Source of the DNA: Ligula intestinalis
Taxonomy: Eukaryota; Platyhelminthes; Cestoda; Diphyllobothriidea; Diphyllobothriidae
DNA length: 64,000 nucleotides
Reading direction: 5' to 3'
Assembly: GCA_036362985.1 (NCBI GenBank)
Contig: JAYGXS010000010.1
Coordinates: forward strand, 1,371,512-1,435,511
Shown: piece by piece, positions 34,385 to 47,311 of the stretch
How the letters are laid out: each line of letters starts with the position of its first letter
How positions within the stretch are numbered: position 1 is the stretch's first letter
Notes under the pieces: model-generated
What the model saw: the letters and a program-made list of their open reading frames with translations, nothing else
The model's database searches: none
Told to the model about the DNA's origin: nothing
Made by a program: the position numbers and the translations under genes

Positions 34385-37300
34385 TTAATTAATTTTATAT
34401 TTTAGGCCCGGAGGGCCTCGTCATTGCAAACTTAGTGCTGTGGGAAAATAAATACAAAGTTGATAAGTGCTGTTCTCCATGAAACAACCACATAGACAAC
34501 GGGAGCGTTTAGTAGTGTTGGTAGATTAATTCATATTCACCAACATATCGGCGTTATAAAATAGTAGTCGATGCATGGTGAACTAAGGAGGAAGCAGTGA
34601 AAAAAAACTCCTACCATTTAAGCTGGGGCGGAGTTCAGCGAACCCCTGCTTAAAAAAACAAAACGCAGGAGAAAAAACTGCTTCAACAAAATAAAGGGGG
34701 GTTGGTTGAGAGGATTGATTGTAGTGCAAATGAGACAGGACTGTTGATGAGAACATATGAGGGTTGGAAACGCTTCTTGTAATTGGAGAAATCATATAAC
34801 ACCAGAGGCTGTCGTTCACCACTGTAACACCGCCCGACTGGCTTCATGATCAACCATCAGGGAGGTGAGACCGGAGGAGGCCATCGTGGACAACAGGGTC
34901 GACAAGAAAGTGAACAGCTTAGGTCACCTGATCATCAACGAAACGCCGGAGATGTGACCTTGTAGACTGCGGAGTTTAGCGACGAGCTGGAAAAATAGCA
35001 GAACCGCCACGAGCATGACTAAAGACCATGAAGCCTAGCGTCAGGGTTGTAAAAAGGAGAATGAAGAAAACGGCAATGATGACTGGACAGAGAAGTTGAT
35101 GAAACATCGTAGCCAAATATCACCCAAAGGAGGAAGAAATAGACATATATGGAAAAAATTGATATAAACATAACCACCTCAGATACCAGGGGGACCCTTT
35201 TCAAAGTCCAAAAGTTGTGTGTTTGGGAAGGAGACGGATAACAGGACTTTATATCTTCCGAAGTTAAGTTTTTGCGTAATTTGACTTTAAAAACTGCTAA
35301 GGTAGACGACAGCCTAATTTCGAGGGGAATATTATTCCAGAGGAAGGCATATTTGGAAGCAAAGAAGTGAGAATAGTTCGAAGTGGAGCTAAAGGGGGGG
35401 GGTAGCAATAATCCTGGAGGAATTACGAGTGGCATAAGGTCTATCTGCGGGAATGAGAGCGTTGATTCGTTGACGGTTAGGGGTTCAGTTAACGCGAAAG
35501 AGGAAACAGAGACCTGCTTCGAGTCTTCTGACTCAACGAAATGTCATGTTCGCTAACTGACATCTCTCCGTATAAGAAGTAGTGGATCGAGGAAGAGCGA
35601 ATATTTTGCGAGTAAATACCCTCTATTCATTTTCAATCTTACCGCGGTCAGAAGCATCCATTAGACCAAAGAGGGGACAGCAGTATTCTAGGATGGATAG
35701 AACATACATGCAATAAAGTTTTAACTTTATTTCCAGCAGGAAGAATTTGTGTGCTATAAAACCACATATCTGTGCAGCCTTCGCAGATATTCGATCCGCA
35801 TGAGGCGACAATGCTAGTTTATTTGTGTAGCTTAGACCTAAGTCTTTTAAAGTGGATCGTTCTAAAAGTGGAGTATTTTGAAAGACTAGGGGACGAGGAA
35901 GCTTTGCGGGACCAAAACACATGAAAGTACACTTGGATGGAGAGAATTCCATCTACCAGGTAGCACTCCAACGTGAGAGTGTAAGTAGGTCCGCATTTAT
36001 TTTATCAACGCATATACTTGCCGTGTCCTTAGAAAATGAGTATCTGCACAACCACGGTATATGGACAACCGCAAACTTGATGCAAACAGAGCACTGTAAA
36101 ACGTCCGTCCAGAAGGCAACTACTACCCTGTGGTGGATCAGACGAGCGTTCAAAATCTTTCCACCTGAACTCTTCGGAAAAATATTTGGCACCTTTGTGA
36201 GACCATATCTTGAATACGGAATGCCAGTTTGGACACCGTGGTTGAAGAAAGATGTGGAGCTTCTTGAACAAGTGCAACGCAGGGCGACAAAGATGGTTGA
36301 CGGTCGCAGGGACTTACCATATCAGGAGAGATTGATAAAACTTGACCTTTTTCCTTTGTCTTACAGGAACGTTCAGTGCAGCCTGCTCTGGACATTCCGG
36401 CTAATCCGGGGCCACATTTCCTCCCTAAAATTGGAGGATTTCTTCCAATTAGCCACTACTACTCACCTGCGTGGCCATCCTTACAAGGTCACAAACGAAC
36501 GCTTCCGATTAGACCTAAGAAAATATTTCTTCAGTCAACGCGTGGTCCGGCCTTGGAACTTGCTACCAAGCGAGACGGTTTCCGCTGACACAATTACGGA
36601 ATTTAAAAGAAGACTTGATGTGAATTTATTTGACAAAAGGCGACTTTTACAACACGATTTCCTACTGCCAGCACTGTGAACAATTTTTCTGGCTTTAGAC
36701 CATTTTCATTCTTTTCCGTGAAAATTCACTCGAAATTCTGTTATGATATCATAAGTGCTCCCCCCGACTGCACATTAACTGTAAGAATAACCTTGTTTGC
36801 GTTACATTAATAGGGTCCTCAAGGGCATTTCTTGCCTGTTACCCTTAAAATATACATATATATTTGAGGTCGTCTGCATAAATGGAATGGTGTAAATTTT
36901 TGAGAACAGTCGAAATTTCGTTTATGTATAGAATGAAGAGTAAAGGACCCAAGACAGTGCCTTGAAAAACGCCACTCGTGATCAGCTGAGAAGTGGAGTA
37001 ACTATTACCTACTAGGACCTTCTGGCTGCGGTTAGACAAGTAGGAACTGATGAAGTCGAGGAGAGGGGCGCGGATGCCAATGGCTTCCAATTTTACCAGA
37101 AGCCGTCTGTGTGGTACCTTGTCGAAGGCTTTGCTCAGGTCAAAGTAGATAACAACCATGGATTGCTGCTCGTTACGGAGGGAAGTGACGTGGTTAAGAA
37201 AAGCTAAGTGACACGTCTCGCGTGATCTTCCGGGTAGAAAACCATGCTACGAGTCGCTTAAAAGCTTATTTTTTAGGGAAAAAACGAGAATTTGATTAAA

Positions 37301-38630
37301 AATTATCTTCTCCAGAAGTTTACCTAGGGCCGGGGCTTTATGAACACCGCGGTAGTTATTTATGTCCGAACGAGATCCTGATTTAAAGACTGGAAGAATA
37401 AGTGATATCTTTCAAGTGTCAGGAAAGAAACCATTGCAGATAAAGACTGAAAATATATGGCTAAGTAATTTGGGAAAGGTCAACACTCTTTTGATAACTG
37501 AATTTGGGATACCATCAGTTACCGAAGAGTGCGAGTTTTTTAGACAAATTATATGCTTACGAATTAATTCTATGAAGAAATAAATGTTCCTGAGAGTATT
37601 GTGTGAGTATGGTTGAAACGACGGGGCCGGTTCGCATTCTGTCGTAAAATGCTTCGCAAAGAAGGCATTGAATACTTCAACCTTATCAGACTCATCGAGT
37701 AGAAATGTTTTATTTTCATTAAGCAATGGGGGCATTTCAATTCCTCGTTTTGCGGAGGACCTACGACGAAACAGTTGTGCAACCGATTTTGCAGAGTTTG
37801 GCTTGCTCAGGGCGCAAGATTCCCTGTGCTGTTCACGTGCAAGACGAATCTTTGACGCTAATTTGAAGATCTCTGCGATCCTTAGATGCACAGGCAGCGA
37901 ACTAGAAGATCTATCTTTCAGCTGCCTCCTCAATTTCTTTAGTCTGGGCAAAAGAAAATGAGGGACGGTCGATTCTGGTGTGTAGGGTTTCGCAATTTTA
38001 GTGGGCACAAATTCCAGCATTTTATTTGAAACGACCGACATGAGTTCAGAAAGATATGCAGCGTCGTCAATGGAGGAGAGGCTCTGCCAATCTAATGAGT
38101 CAAGAAAATTGTTGATTGAGCTAATTTCTGCGAGGTCATACGCATGATAGGTACGACTAACACTAGCCTTTGCCGTAGAAGGAAGCGGAAGGCAACAGTG
38201 AATTAATGTGTGATCACTTTGGAAGATGTCCTGCTGTAAATCAATGAAGAGAGGGGCAATACCATTTGTGAAAATCAGATCTAGGATATGATTCTGTCTT
38301 GTTGGGGAACTAACCAGTTGAAACCAGTTAGAAAAATTAATGGTATCTAGGAAAGGCTGAAATCTAGGTGGACAATAGTTTGAAAGCCAGTCGATTTTAG
38401 GAAAATTAAAATCTCCAGCAATAATTTTAACTTCAAAAGTGGATTCTGAAATAAACTTGAATATTTCACGCAAATTTGCATCGTCTTCAGATGAACAGTT
38501 AGGAGGATTATATACACATCCGATAATCGCCTTTTGCCAGGGCGACAGGATAATAGAAGCAAAACAGTAATTTCCAGAGAAGGACGTGCTATTTAGATAA
38601 AACGGAAAGTGCCTAAATGACGTTCTCATA
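34385..38630 (-). mobile_element. Family X LINE (CR1/Jockey-like), interrupted
   Basis: The minus-strand endonuclease and linker form a 416-codon frame (37412-38662) with IIGCVYNPPN, IIAGDFNFPKIDW and SDHTLIHC. The RT core at 36845-37159 has YFDLSKAFDKVPHRRLL, GTVLGPLLFILYIN and the YADD active site. RT C-terminal parts follow at 35623-35952 and 35019-35435. The 3' UTR runs to about 34385 and ends with a GGCCC...GGGCC motif. The RT is cut between YADD and the next segment by a plus-strand LINE (36047-36853). It is 5'-truncated at about 38630, where another LINE tail abuts. Confidence 0.9.
36047..36853 (+). mobile_element. Family Y LINE 3' end nested in family X
   Basis: The plus-strand frame (to 36679) carries the RT tail: FGTFVRPYLEYGMPVW, LLEQVQRRATKMV, FFQLATTTHLRGHPYK, FFSQRVVRPWNLLP. 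It closely follows the 54.5-kb ORF. After the stop a ~170-bp 3' UTR ends ACCCTTAAAATATAC, matching the family Y terminus. Family X text is continuous on both sides. It is a 5'-truncated antisense insertion and still almost fully open, hence young. Confidence 0.88.
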
Positions 38631-38649
38631 TAAAAATAATAAGTTGTAT

Positions 38650-41600
38650 ATTTCAGGCCCAATGGGCCTCATCAATAAACCAAAAATTTGATAACACGAA
38701 GTACTAGAAATAATTCGTTTAACAAACAGTATCCGTAGTCTATAGCTATAAGACGAGTATAACTGTTTAGAAGCGAATTTGTTAGATTCGAAAAAAATAA
38801 ATACAGCAATGTCATGCGGAAGGTGAAATTCAAGGGCACACACAGATGAGCCACATCGTTATCTAGATTCTGACTGTGTATTCTGGTACCCACTGCCTCT
38901 GTTAGTAAGGGGGGGGGGGGCTTAAAAGCAAACTCAGTCGAAGCTGTGCGTGGGGCAGAACAATAGGTATTAACGAAACATTACTGGTATAGACGGGTTC
39001 CCGGCACTACACTCGGGTTCCCAAACCGGTGCGGCATAATGGAACATAGGGAACCCACCAGTTTATGATCGTGATGGGCACAGCCATATGATATCCGAAA
39101 GTCCGTCAAATCTACAAGGCCATCGTTGGGGATGTCTGAGATGTGACCAAATATAAGGCCCTGATGATGGTTGATGACCAGCGAAACGAGAGCCGTAAAG
39201 ACTGCGTCCTGATTCATGGGAACACGAGTCAGAGGAAGGTAGTTTCAAGAAGGGATCCTAAATTTCCGATGGTCCTTTCTCCGGATCGTGGAGAAAGCTG
39301 CCCGGAAAAGATGAGGATAACAAAAGGTTAATAGATTCAGTGTTAAGATAAATGTGCAGTCTTCGCTTGAATGCACATAGACTAGTCAACGCCCGAATAT
39401 CAATCGGCAAATTATTCCAAAGATAGCTATACCTAGAAGCAAAAAATAGAGATCGCTTAGAAGTGGAAGAAGCAGGAGGAGGTATAATCAACGTTGAATT
39501 TCTTAGGTTGTAAGGGCGAGTAACGGGAGTAAGGGCAGGAATCTTGGGGAGATTTGAACTATTATTAAGGCGAAACAGGAGACAAAACCCTGCTTCCAGT
39601 CTCCTGACCCAAAGAAATTTCAGTTTCCTTATCTCACATCTATCTGAGTAGGAAGTATCTGAAAATGCCGGATAGAGGACCCTTTCAGTGAATCTTCTTT
39701 GGACACTTTCAATTTTTGAAAGGCTAGATTCGTTCATTAGACCGATGAATGGACAACAGTATTCGAGAATAGGAAGCACATACATACGATAAAGTCTTAG
39801 CTTCATTTCGCGAAGGTAGAAATTATAAGAGATGAAGCCGCATATCTGAGCAGCTTTTGCTGTAATTCTAGCAGCGTGAGGTGAAAGATCTAATTTATTG
39901 GTGTAACTTCAACCTAAGTCCTTAATGTTAGAACATTCAGTCATGGGGCAACCTTGAAAAATGATAGGCTGTTGCAGCCTTTCAGGCCCAAAACACATGA
40001 ACTGGCACTTAAAAGGCGAGAACTCCATCTGCCAAGTGGAGCTCCACGCAGATAGAGCGTCCAAATCCGAATGAATGCGTTCTAAGCATCCCTCAGCCGT
40101 AGAATTAGAGAAGGAGTATACACATTTCAAGTGGTCCGCGTATATATACGATTGAGAGTGTTTAACTACTGTTGAAATATCATTTATATAAAGCAAGAAC
40201 AACAGGGGGCCCAGAACGGTACCTTGAAGGACACCGCTTAAAATAACGGTAGGGGTAGAGTATGAGGACCCCACTAAAACCTGTTGCTTTCGATTAGAAA
40301 GATGCGATCTAATAAAGTCAATGAGAGGACTACAAAATCCTATAGCCTCTAGTTTGGCTAGTAGTCTCCTATGAGGTACTTTATCAAATGCCTTACTAAG
40401 ATCAAAATAGATGACGACCACAGATAAATGATCGTTACGAAGAGAAGTGAGGAGATTAAGAAAAGACATACGACATGTTTCACAAGATCGGTCCGGTAAA
40501 AAACCATGCTGAGATATATTTAATATTTGATTGCTTATGCAAAAATCTGTAATTTTATTGGCGATTCATTTTTCGAACAGTTTAGCTAGAGAAGGTGTTT
40601 TATGAACACCGCGATAATTTGTAAAGTCAGATCTGGAACCAGATTTAAAAACTGGAATTACAATAGAAGTTTTCCAAGAATCAGGAAAAAAACCGTTTTC
40701 GAGAAATATTGTAAATAATTTGCTCAGTAAAGGAGGAAAATCTCTTAGTTGCTTAATAAATGAGTTTGAAAATGTTATCCGTCCCGACTGAATGTGAATT
40801 GTTGAGACGAGCTATTTCTTTATGAATACTTGTAGGTGAGAAATCAATTGAAGTGAGATTTGCAGCACACATCAGAGGTATTTCGGGTGTTGGACTAGTC
40901 TCAATTGTAAAGAACTTGGCGAAGAAGGAATTTAACATTTCTGCTTTGGCCAAATTCTCTGTAACAAAATGATTACTACTATCGAGTAAAGGCGGAATGA
41001 CTTTCTGAAGCTTAGCGGATGACCGAAAACGGAAGACTTGAGCAACAGATTTGGAAGAGTTAGCATCATTTAGTGCCAGGGACTCTCTACGCCTATCTCG
41101 TGCAAGCCTTATTTTAAGCGCTAATTCAAATATTTGCGCTATCCTTAAGTGCACCGACAAAGAGCTATTAGACGGATCCTTAAGTTGCTTCCGTAATTTT
41201 TTAAGTCTATTTTGGAGAAAATGTGGAACGGTAGAGAAAGCTGAATTTGATTAAATAGGCTTAAGTGGCATAAAAGTCTGAATTTTTTTTGAAAGGTTTT
41301 CTAAAAGTTCATTGAAAAAGCTTGGATCATTAGTTGAAAAAAATAGTATGCCAATCTAGAGTACTTACGAAGTCATTTATGAGTTCAAGGTTTGCGTTAG
41401 CAAAATCGAGGTTATTGCATTTTACCTCAGGCTTTTTTGAAAGAGAGACTGGAAAACAACACTGAATTAATGCGTGGTCACTTGTGAAGAGATCACGATG
41501 AAAATTCATAAAGAGAGGGTGGACGTCATTTGTAAAAATTAAATCTAATATGCTCTCATTTCTAGTCACTGAACTGACCAGTTGTGACATTTTGGCAAAA

Positions 41601-42375
41601 TTAATAGTTTCTACAAATTTTTGAAATTTTGGCGGACAAGTATTTGCCTCCCAGTCAATGTCTGGCAGATTAAAATCACCTATGATTATTTTGACATCAA
41701 CTTCAGCTTTTGCAACTTTTGCAAACAGTTCGCAGCGCGCACTTTCATTACCAGAATAACATGGGGGATTATATAGAGAAGACAACCACCACCACACTTA
41801 TTAGTGCAATCGTGACGATAGAAATCATACTCGTCTATGATAAAGGAGGAGTCAGAAATGATTGGATGGGTCCAAGATTCTGTTATGCATGTAACATCGG
41901 GCATCATTTCGAAAGCGATAGCTCGAAGTTGAGCCATTTTATTTATAACCGACCTGGCATTAAGCACTAAGACATCTTGTGTGTTTCGAGTGAAAGGACT
42001 ATGGCTATCGTTATTCATAAAAAAATAATTTGAGTGTGGGTAGGCAAACTGTAGGCCGTTATTATTTGTGGAATAAGTACTGACGGGTATGGAGCTGTTA
42101 GCATATGGCTACCCAATAATGGATGGCTGATCAGGTCTGAGATATCTAGGGGCCTCGCTTTCTGGCAGGGAAAAATGAGGAGAGGATAAACCAAAATAAG
42201 CTTCTGGGGCGTTTGGGAGGAATGGGGGGAGGCGAGAAGGCATGTAGAAGTTAGCAGGTTTGGGTGGTAGAGGATGCGTAAAGGAACTGATAGGGGGAAG
42301 GGTGACATTCAATTAGTGTTGGGGCCGCTCGCGTAAGAACTAGTGGCCTTAATCAGTGAATGCCCTGTACGGCAA
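38650..42375 (-). mobile_element. Family X' LINE, nearly full length
   Basis: Minus-strand endonuclease at 41330-42018: LNARSVINKM, CITESWTHPIISD, IIIGDFNLPDIDW, TSDHALIQC. The linker is at 40753-41160. RT at 39909-40469 has YFDLSKAFDKVPHRRLLAK and GTVLGPLLFLLYIND, but YADH replaces the catalytic YADD. The C-terminus is at 39258-39806. The 3' end at about 38650 carries the same GGCCC...GGGCC motif as family X. An additional 5' stretch reaches about 42375, against the second half of the Gypsy element. Frameshifts and the D-to-H change argue it is dead. Confidence 0.88.
39161..39200 (+). other. Hammerhead-like core antisense in LINE 3' UTR (weak)
   Basis: The plus strand has CTGATGA, a TGGT...ACCA hairpin, two extra bases, GAAACG and CCGTA. 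The extra GC between helix II and GAAA departs from the consensus. Related but more broken text occurs near 34905 and 57795 at the same place in other LINE copies. Confidence 0.25.
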
Positions 42376-42384
42376 ATCTGATTA

Positions 42385-43203
42385 GATTTAAAACCGTCGT
42401 CCAGTACATGAGCTCCGCCACTGCACATGGTTCCCAAGAAGTCATCCGACGATTGACGGCCATGCGGTGATTATCGCGCTATTAATCGAGCTACAGTCCC
42501 AGACCTGTACCCGATACCCGATATTCATGACTTTTCCCACATGCTGACCAGAAAGACTATTTTCTCTAAGACTGATCTCTTTCGGGCTTACCACTTTATA
42601 CCGGTCGCGGAGGATGATATTCCTAAAACCCCTGTCACGACACCTTTTGGTCTTTTCGAATCTCATCGCATGCCTTTTGGTTTGCGGAAAGGGTCCCAAA
42701 CGTTTCAGCGTTTCGTCGCTGATATCTTACGGGGTCACTTCTTCACGTTCGTTTAAATGGACGATATCCTTGTTGCAAGCTCGCCACGCGAGCACCTACG
42801 TCATGTATTAAATCGTTTTAGCAAAATGGTCTACAGCTGAACATCGATAAGTGCCTCTTTGGCATCCCTCCTCTGAATTTTCTTGGCCATCACGTTGACC
42901 AACGTGGGATTACCCCCTTTCCAGATAAGGTGCAAAGCATGTTTTATTTCCAGGCCTCGCAGTCGATTACACAGGTCCGCCGCCATATTGGCCTGGTTAA
43001 CTACTTAAGGCGTTTCATACCAAATTGCGCCGCCACCATGGCCCCTTTGACGGATCTTTCGAAGTAAAAGGCCAAGTCATTTCAGCTTTCACCCAGCGCT
43101 CTTGAACCATTCGAAGCAGCGAAGAAAGCACTCGCGGATGCCACTGTGCTTCATCATCTGAGCACCGATGCTGATGCACAACTGATTCTTACCACAGATA
43201 ATA
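42385..43203 (+). mobile_element. Ty3/Gypsy fragment: RT to start of RNase H
   Basis: The plus-strand RT runs [53 protein letters not shown] and MDDILVAS, then LGHHVDQRGI and LVNYLRRFIPN. It reaches the RNase H start (LILTTD). Three in-frame stops (two Trp to stop, and one before MDD) inactivate it. It resumes exactly where 33735-34375 stops. It ends abruptly at a ~200-bp repeat (43207). Confidence 0.9.
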
Positions 43204-43206
43204 ATG

Positions 43207-43395
43207 TTAAGGTTTATTTGTAAAGCACATATTCGGCGCCGCCAAAAACACTGGAAGGCAGGAAAAAACCAAAAACAAACCCCTTATTTGCAGTCACTTT
43301 TGGCTTTGTTTTTTCCTATGTTTGATCAATAGTGTGCAAAATATGGAGTTTGATTTAAGTGAAACAAACTGAATTTGAAGGTGCAATACTAGCAA
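43207..43395. repeat. Self-complementary ~190-bp repeat, left copy
   Basis: Collinear with 47585-47790 (shared GCAGGAAAAAAC / ACAGGAAAAAAC, AAACAAAC, GTGAAA). Each copy folds on itself (AAACAAACtcc...ggaGTTTG-type arms). It abuts the truncated Gypsy RT and precedes the Tnp2-like transposase. Confidence 0.7.
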
Positions 43396-43399
43396 AACA

Positions 43400-44640
43400 T
43401 AAAATAAAATAGCCATACATTATACATGTTACGGTTTCATAGTAAGAATACATTGGGTCTGGAAAAGCTCTCATTTCATTAACGGAGGTGGATATAGTCG
43501 CTGTCAGTTTGAAGGCGAAATAAACAGCTGAGGGCATGGCATCATCCGCATGTATGAATTTGCTCGATACGGAGATAACAATCTTGGTCCATCGGCAGGA
43601 TTTTGATAAATAAATGGGACGTTACAGATGTCTGAGGTGGGTCGGGGCGACAGAAAGCTAATTGCGAATCACCATGTCATTCAAGCGCGACGACAGAGGA
43701 CGCTTGGCTTTTCGTTTGTCGTCTATCTAATCTAGGTAACATATAGATCTCGCTAAAACATGCTTAAAGTGTATTCAACTGATACGTTATGAGGAGAAGC
43801 AACAAATATTTAATTATAGTTGTCAATAAAATTTTTACCTTCATAAGAGTTTTTTATAAACGTCAAGCTTTTATCCGAAGAACATTAGAATAGACAAATT
43901 TATCTTAATTTTTTTTCATTTTTAAGGACTGCAGAAGGAGGCAAGGCAAAATTTTGCCTAACTTCTGCCTTGCTGATGTTTGTTGATCGCTGCGATAGCG
44001 GCCACCGCCGGTAGGTACTCTCGCGACATTTCTGTGGAGCTCACCAGAGCAATTCTCCGCTATGTCTGATAACGCTCTTCCACGCCGTTCTGTCTCTGTG
44101 CGCAAACTTACGCATTGAACGCGTGCGCGCATACTGTAAGGATTTCCTACCTATCTCAAACCCTGCGCAGTCGTCATATGGCATCCCAGAGCGCGCAGGC
44201 GTAATCAGCAAAAAATAACGGTGCAGTCGCACGAGACGCGCTGTTTTGGCGTTCATGGGTGTCAGTCAGGTTTACCAGTACGCGGCAGCGCGAACGGCAC
44301 CCTCCCACTTCCAGTTACTCCATTCAAGACCCCCTCCCGCTTCATTTTGCACTCGCCTGCGTGCGCCCCCGGCTCGAGTGTAGTGGACGATATGGCTGCG
44401 CACCAACCGGCGCATGCACCCATCATACGGTCGGAATTTGGGTCAGGTATTCTGTGAGTGATTTTGCATAGAAAGCCCAGCGGCCCTGATGGACGAAACT
44501 GTTTTTGATCGTGGGACCGGCTCTATTCAATTTCTGTAATCTTTAAGTCTTTGTCGGTTGTTGAATTCCTCATTTGCGCAGACGTGCTATCGCCAGAAGT
44601 ATATCTGGATCAAATTCAATCTTACAATTCCTGTGTCCAT
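43400..44640. other. No identifiable feature
   Basis: Short ORFs only. It presumably belongs to the 5' flank of the Tnp2-like element, but no motif supports this. Confidence 0.35.
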
Positions 44641-44659
44641 TATCTACCGCGCTAACTTT

Positions 44660-46330
44660 GTTTTCTTTGCAGCGATGAAGACGTACTGTTCACGTTGCGG
44701 TGATGCCTTTTTAGTCCTAAGTGACTGCGTTTGGAAGGCGGTGTTGGCGGCAATCGGACGAAGTCATCTTCTCCTCCTGTGGTTCGCACTGTTTTTATTG
44801 TTTATTGTGTAGCGGTTGTAATCCCAGCTTTTCTTCATCGGTAGCATAAAAGAATAAGGACGGACTAATCGAGTGGTCTGTAAACCGTTATGTTCCGCAT
44901 ACGACCTCGAACCCTATATTAAGAATGATGTCTCAGGTCTTCCGGGGTATCCCGGTGGACACGAGGACACTATCTATGGGGTAGTGGGCATGGGTGAGGG
45001 AAAGTACGTGCACGTGGGTTTGAGGGCTCATGTCACGAACTTAGTTACGGATAACTTAAATGCAGTTGGGCCGTCGGATGCTGTGGTTATGCAACTGCAC
45101 GGCAATGGCATCACAATGTAAGGACAGATCCTGTAGATTTACGGCCCTTTTTTTGTTGAAATCATTGTCCCCCTTCTTAGTGGGGTGTTTATAGTGGGAC
45201 CGTACTGCAGTAAATTGAAACCCGCAGATGTTAATGAGTACTGTAGTCGACTACTTGAGGAGATTACTCGCCGGACATGGGAAGGCTTATTACTCCTAGT
45301 GTCGGGTGTAGGAGAAAATTTTTTTAGTTTAAGACAGTCATATGTGAGGGCCTTTTCTAAGCAAATTAAAAATGTAGGTGCATGTGCAGGTTGCGAACGG
45401 TGTAGAACTCCGGGACGTGGTTTACCTTATAGGGTAGTTTACGTAGGGACGGACCATCCCCTGCGTAATGATGGGGAATTCATGGTTAATGAGCCAGATC
45501 AGCACATTGTGGGACGCTTGCCTTTCTTCATCACTCATGTAGGGTTAGTTATGGGGTTTCCATCAGAAACCATGCACCTAGTTTACTTAGATGTTATGCG
45601 GAAGTTAATTAAGTTGAAACTTTAATGCCAGACTAAGTCTGGATTAAGACTTGCACCGAAAGTACTTCGCAATATAAATAGGAATTTAAATATCGCTTAG
45701 GAGCAGCCTACCTGCGTAATTTACGCAGACAAGGCGGAGGATTGAGCAGTTCACGGCGTGAAAATCAACACAACTGCGAATGTTTCTGTTGAACATAGGT
45801 TTCTTAGCCCTCAAGGATCTACAGCCTGATGACTTATTGTACGAGTTAGAACACTGCTTGAACCAGGCCATAAGAGGGGGACACTCAATTTCTGTTCTAA
45901 TTTACTTAAGTATTTAAATCATGGCATTTGTAGTATGTGCGGTGAGGAGTTAATGGTGTATAATGTGCAAAGTGTTATACAACTACTAGTTTATAAAAAT
46001 CACGGCACGCTGGATTCGTTTTCAGCGTTCCCTTTCAAAAGTTCCTAAGGTCAGTTAAAGGAACTTTTAAGGATGGGACGCCTTCCATTCCAACAGATTG
46101 CTCGGAGCCTTAGTGAAGGGGACTTGAAGCCCTCTGTTGTAACTCCTCACCTGCTAGTATAAGCTGCAAATTTGAAAGATGCCTACTTCAGTCTTCGATC
46201 AAGAACAATGGGCCTAAGACAGGTTATGTGGTTTGCTTCGTCCCGCTTAAAATGTGTGTTTTATACTGAGGTTTTCAGATTTTTAATTAAGTCATCAGGT
46301 CTGCGTACTTATAGGGCTTAGTTTTTCAAT
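44660..46330 (+). pseudogene. CACTA/Tnp2-like transposase remnant
   Basis: The plus strand follows the layout of animal transposases related to Tnp2 (CACTA/EnSpm). It opens with a VFRGIPVDTRTL segment (frameshift near 44985) and KYVHVGLRAHV. VVMQLHGNG and VFIVGPYCSKLKPADVNEY follow, then SYVRAFSKQIKN, a CxxCxxC cluster (CAGCERCRTPGRG), PLRNDGEF and FPSETMHLVYLDVMRKL (45185-45625). After further breaks, MVYNVQSVIQ, DSFSAFPFKSS, then QQIARSLSEGD and KDAYFSLRS (to about 46300) match the C-terminal half. Stops at 45120 and beyond plus several shifts show it is inactive. The Tnp2 assignment was made by eye from motif order. Confidence 0.7.
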
Positions 46331-46775
46331 GATTTCTTCCTGGATAGAGGTTTGGAAACCCCTTTAAAATGAACATGGGAGTTCCCAATGAGGAATTCAT
46401 AATCCTCATCCAGCGTATTTGATTAGACATCCGCGAGGACTGAAACCGGCGTACAGCTGCCAGCGCATATTAATCCTTCACGATTAAGACCGTCAATACC
46501 GTTTTGGGAACGCAGGCGTGCAGGACAAGCTAAGAACCTCCCCCGTACCTACTTTGGTTTTTTTAACATTTTTGATTCCAGGAATGCCGTTTAGGTCCAA
46601 GCAGGTCGGAACGGATGGGCACGTAATTCAAATTCCCACGGTCAAGATTTCCTGGGAGAGGGGTATCACGGTTTCGACTGGGACGTGGAGGATGATCCAC
46701 CTTCTTTTCAAAGTAGAGTGAACGAAATAATGTTAGCCCACCCACAGGTACAGTTAACATGGTCCTTCTTTACAA

Positions 46776-47311
46776 ATACGACTTAGCTACGAACTCGGCT
46801 GTGGCCTCTTTAGCTCCGCCCACGTTCCAGCACCTGGGCACTCCGATGATCTTACCATTTTGCGCAAGCTCAAGGCCAAAATGGCAGTCATAGAGGCAAA
46901 GTTGGATTTTGCCCTGAGGAGCCCTTATAGAGCACCATTATCCATGCTACCAGCCCAGACAAAGTGCCCTATTCCGTCGCTCATGACGAGCATGGCAGAA
47001 TTTTATGCCTTCGCGGAGCGCGTCTTCGACACAAATTACCGGCACCAGGTGGTATGCGTTTTCCCTCATCTAAGTCTCTGCTTATTTAGGTTGTCTTCCT
47101 GTTTATGCTGGGAGAGTGGAGGGTGCACGACCTCGTCAAGGGGCTCATTAAACCTCTATTCCACAGCCACTTGCTCGCTCACTTCAATCTCAATGGCCGT
47201 TATTGGCGGCGGAAATTCCAGCCTACAAGAGCTTACGCTCTGCCGGAACGTACCCATTTTATTGTCCCTTTTTTATCCTTCACCCCTAGGACACCATCCG
47301 CTCTTTGTTGA
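46776..47311 (+). CDS. DUF4806-like protein (partial, spliced)
   Basis: Two plus-strand exons, about 46776-47051 and 47090-47311, are joined through a 38-nt intron (GTATGC...TTTAG) with phase kept. The N-terminal part has a short heptad-like helix (LRKLKAKMAVIEAKLDF), then CPIPSLMTSMAEFYAFAERV, as expected before DUF4806. The domain follows: RHQVVVFLFMLGEWRVHDLV, KPLFHSHLLAHFNLNGRYW. It lies just downstream of the Tnp2-like transposase on the same strand, the usual companion arrangement, so it is probably the second gene of that element. The start is unclear and the C-terminal helix region is poorly conserved. Confidence 0.55.

Noticed and set aside
35953..36395. Minus-strand ORFs over the nested LINE
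   Set aside because: Antisense shadows of the plus-strand family Y RT tail.
38905..38921. G-runs of 9-13 bases (also near 28441, 35394, 47550 and 54222)
   Set aside because: Single homopolymers without the four-tract spacing expected of a G-quadruplex; likely slippage.
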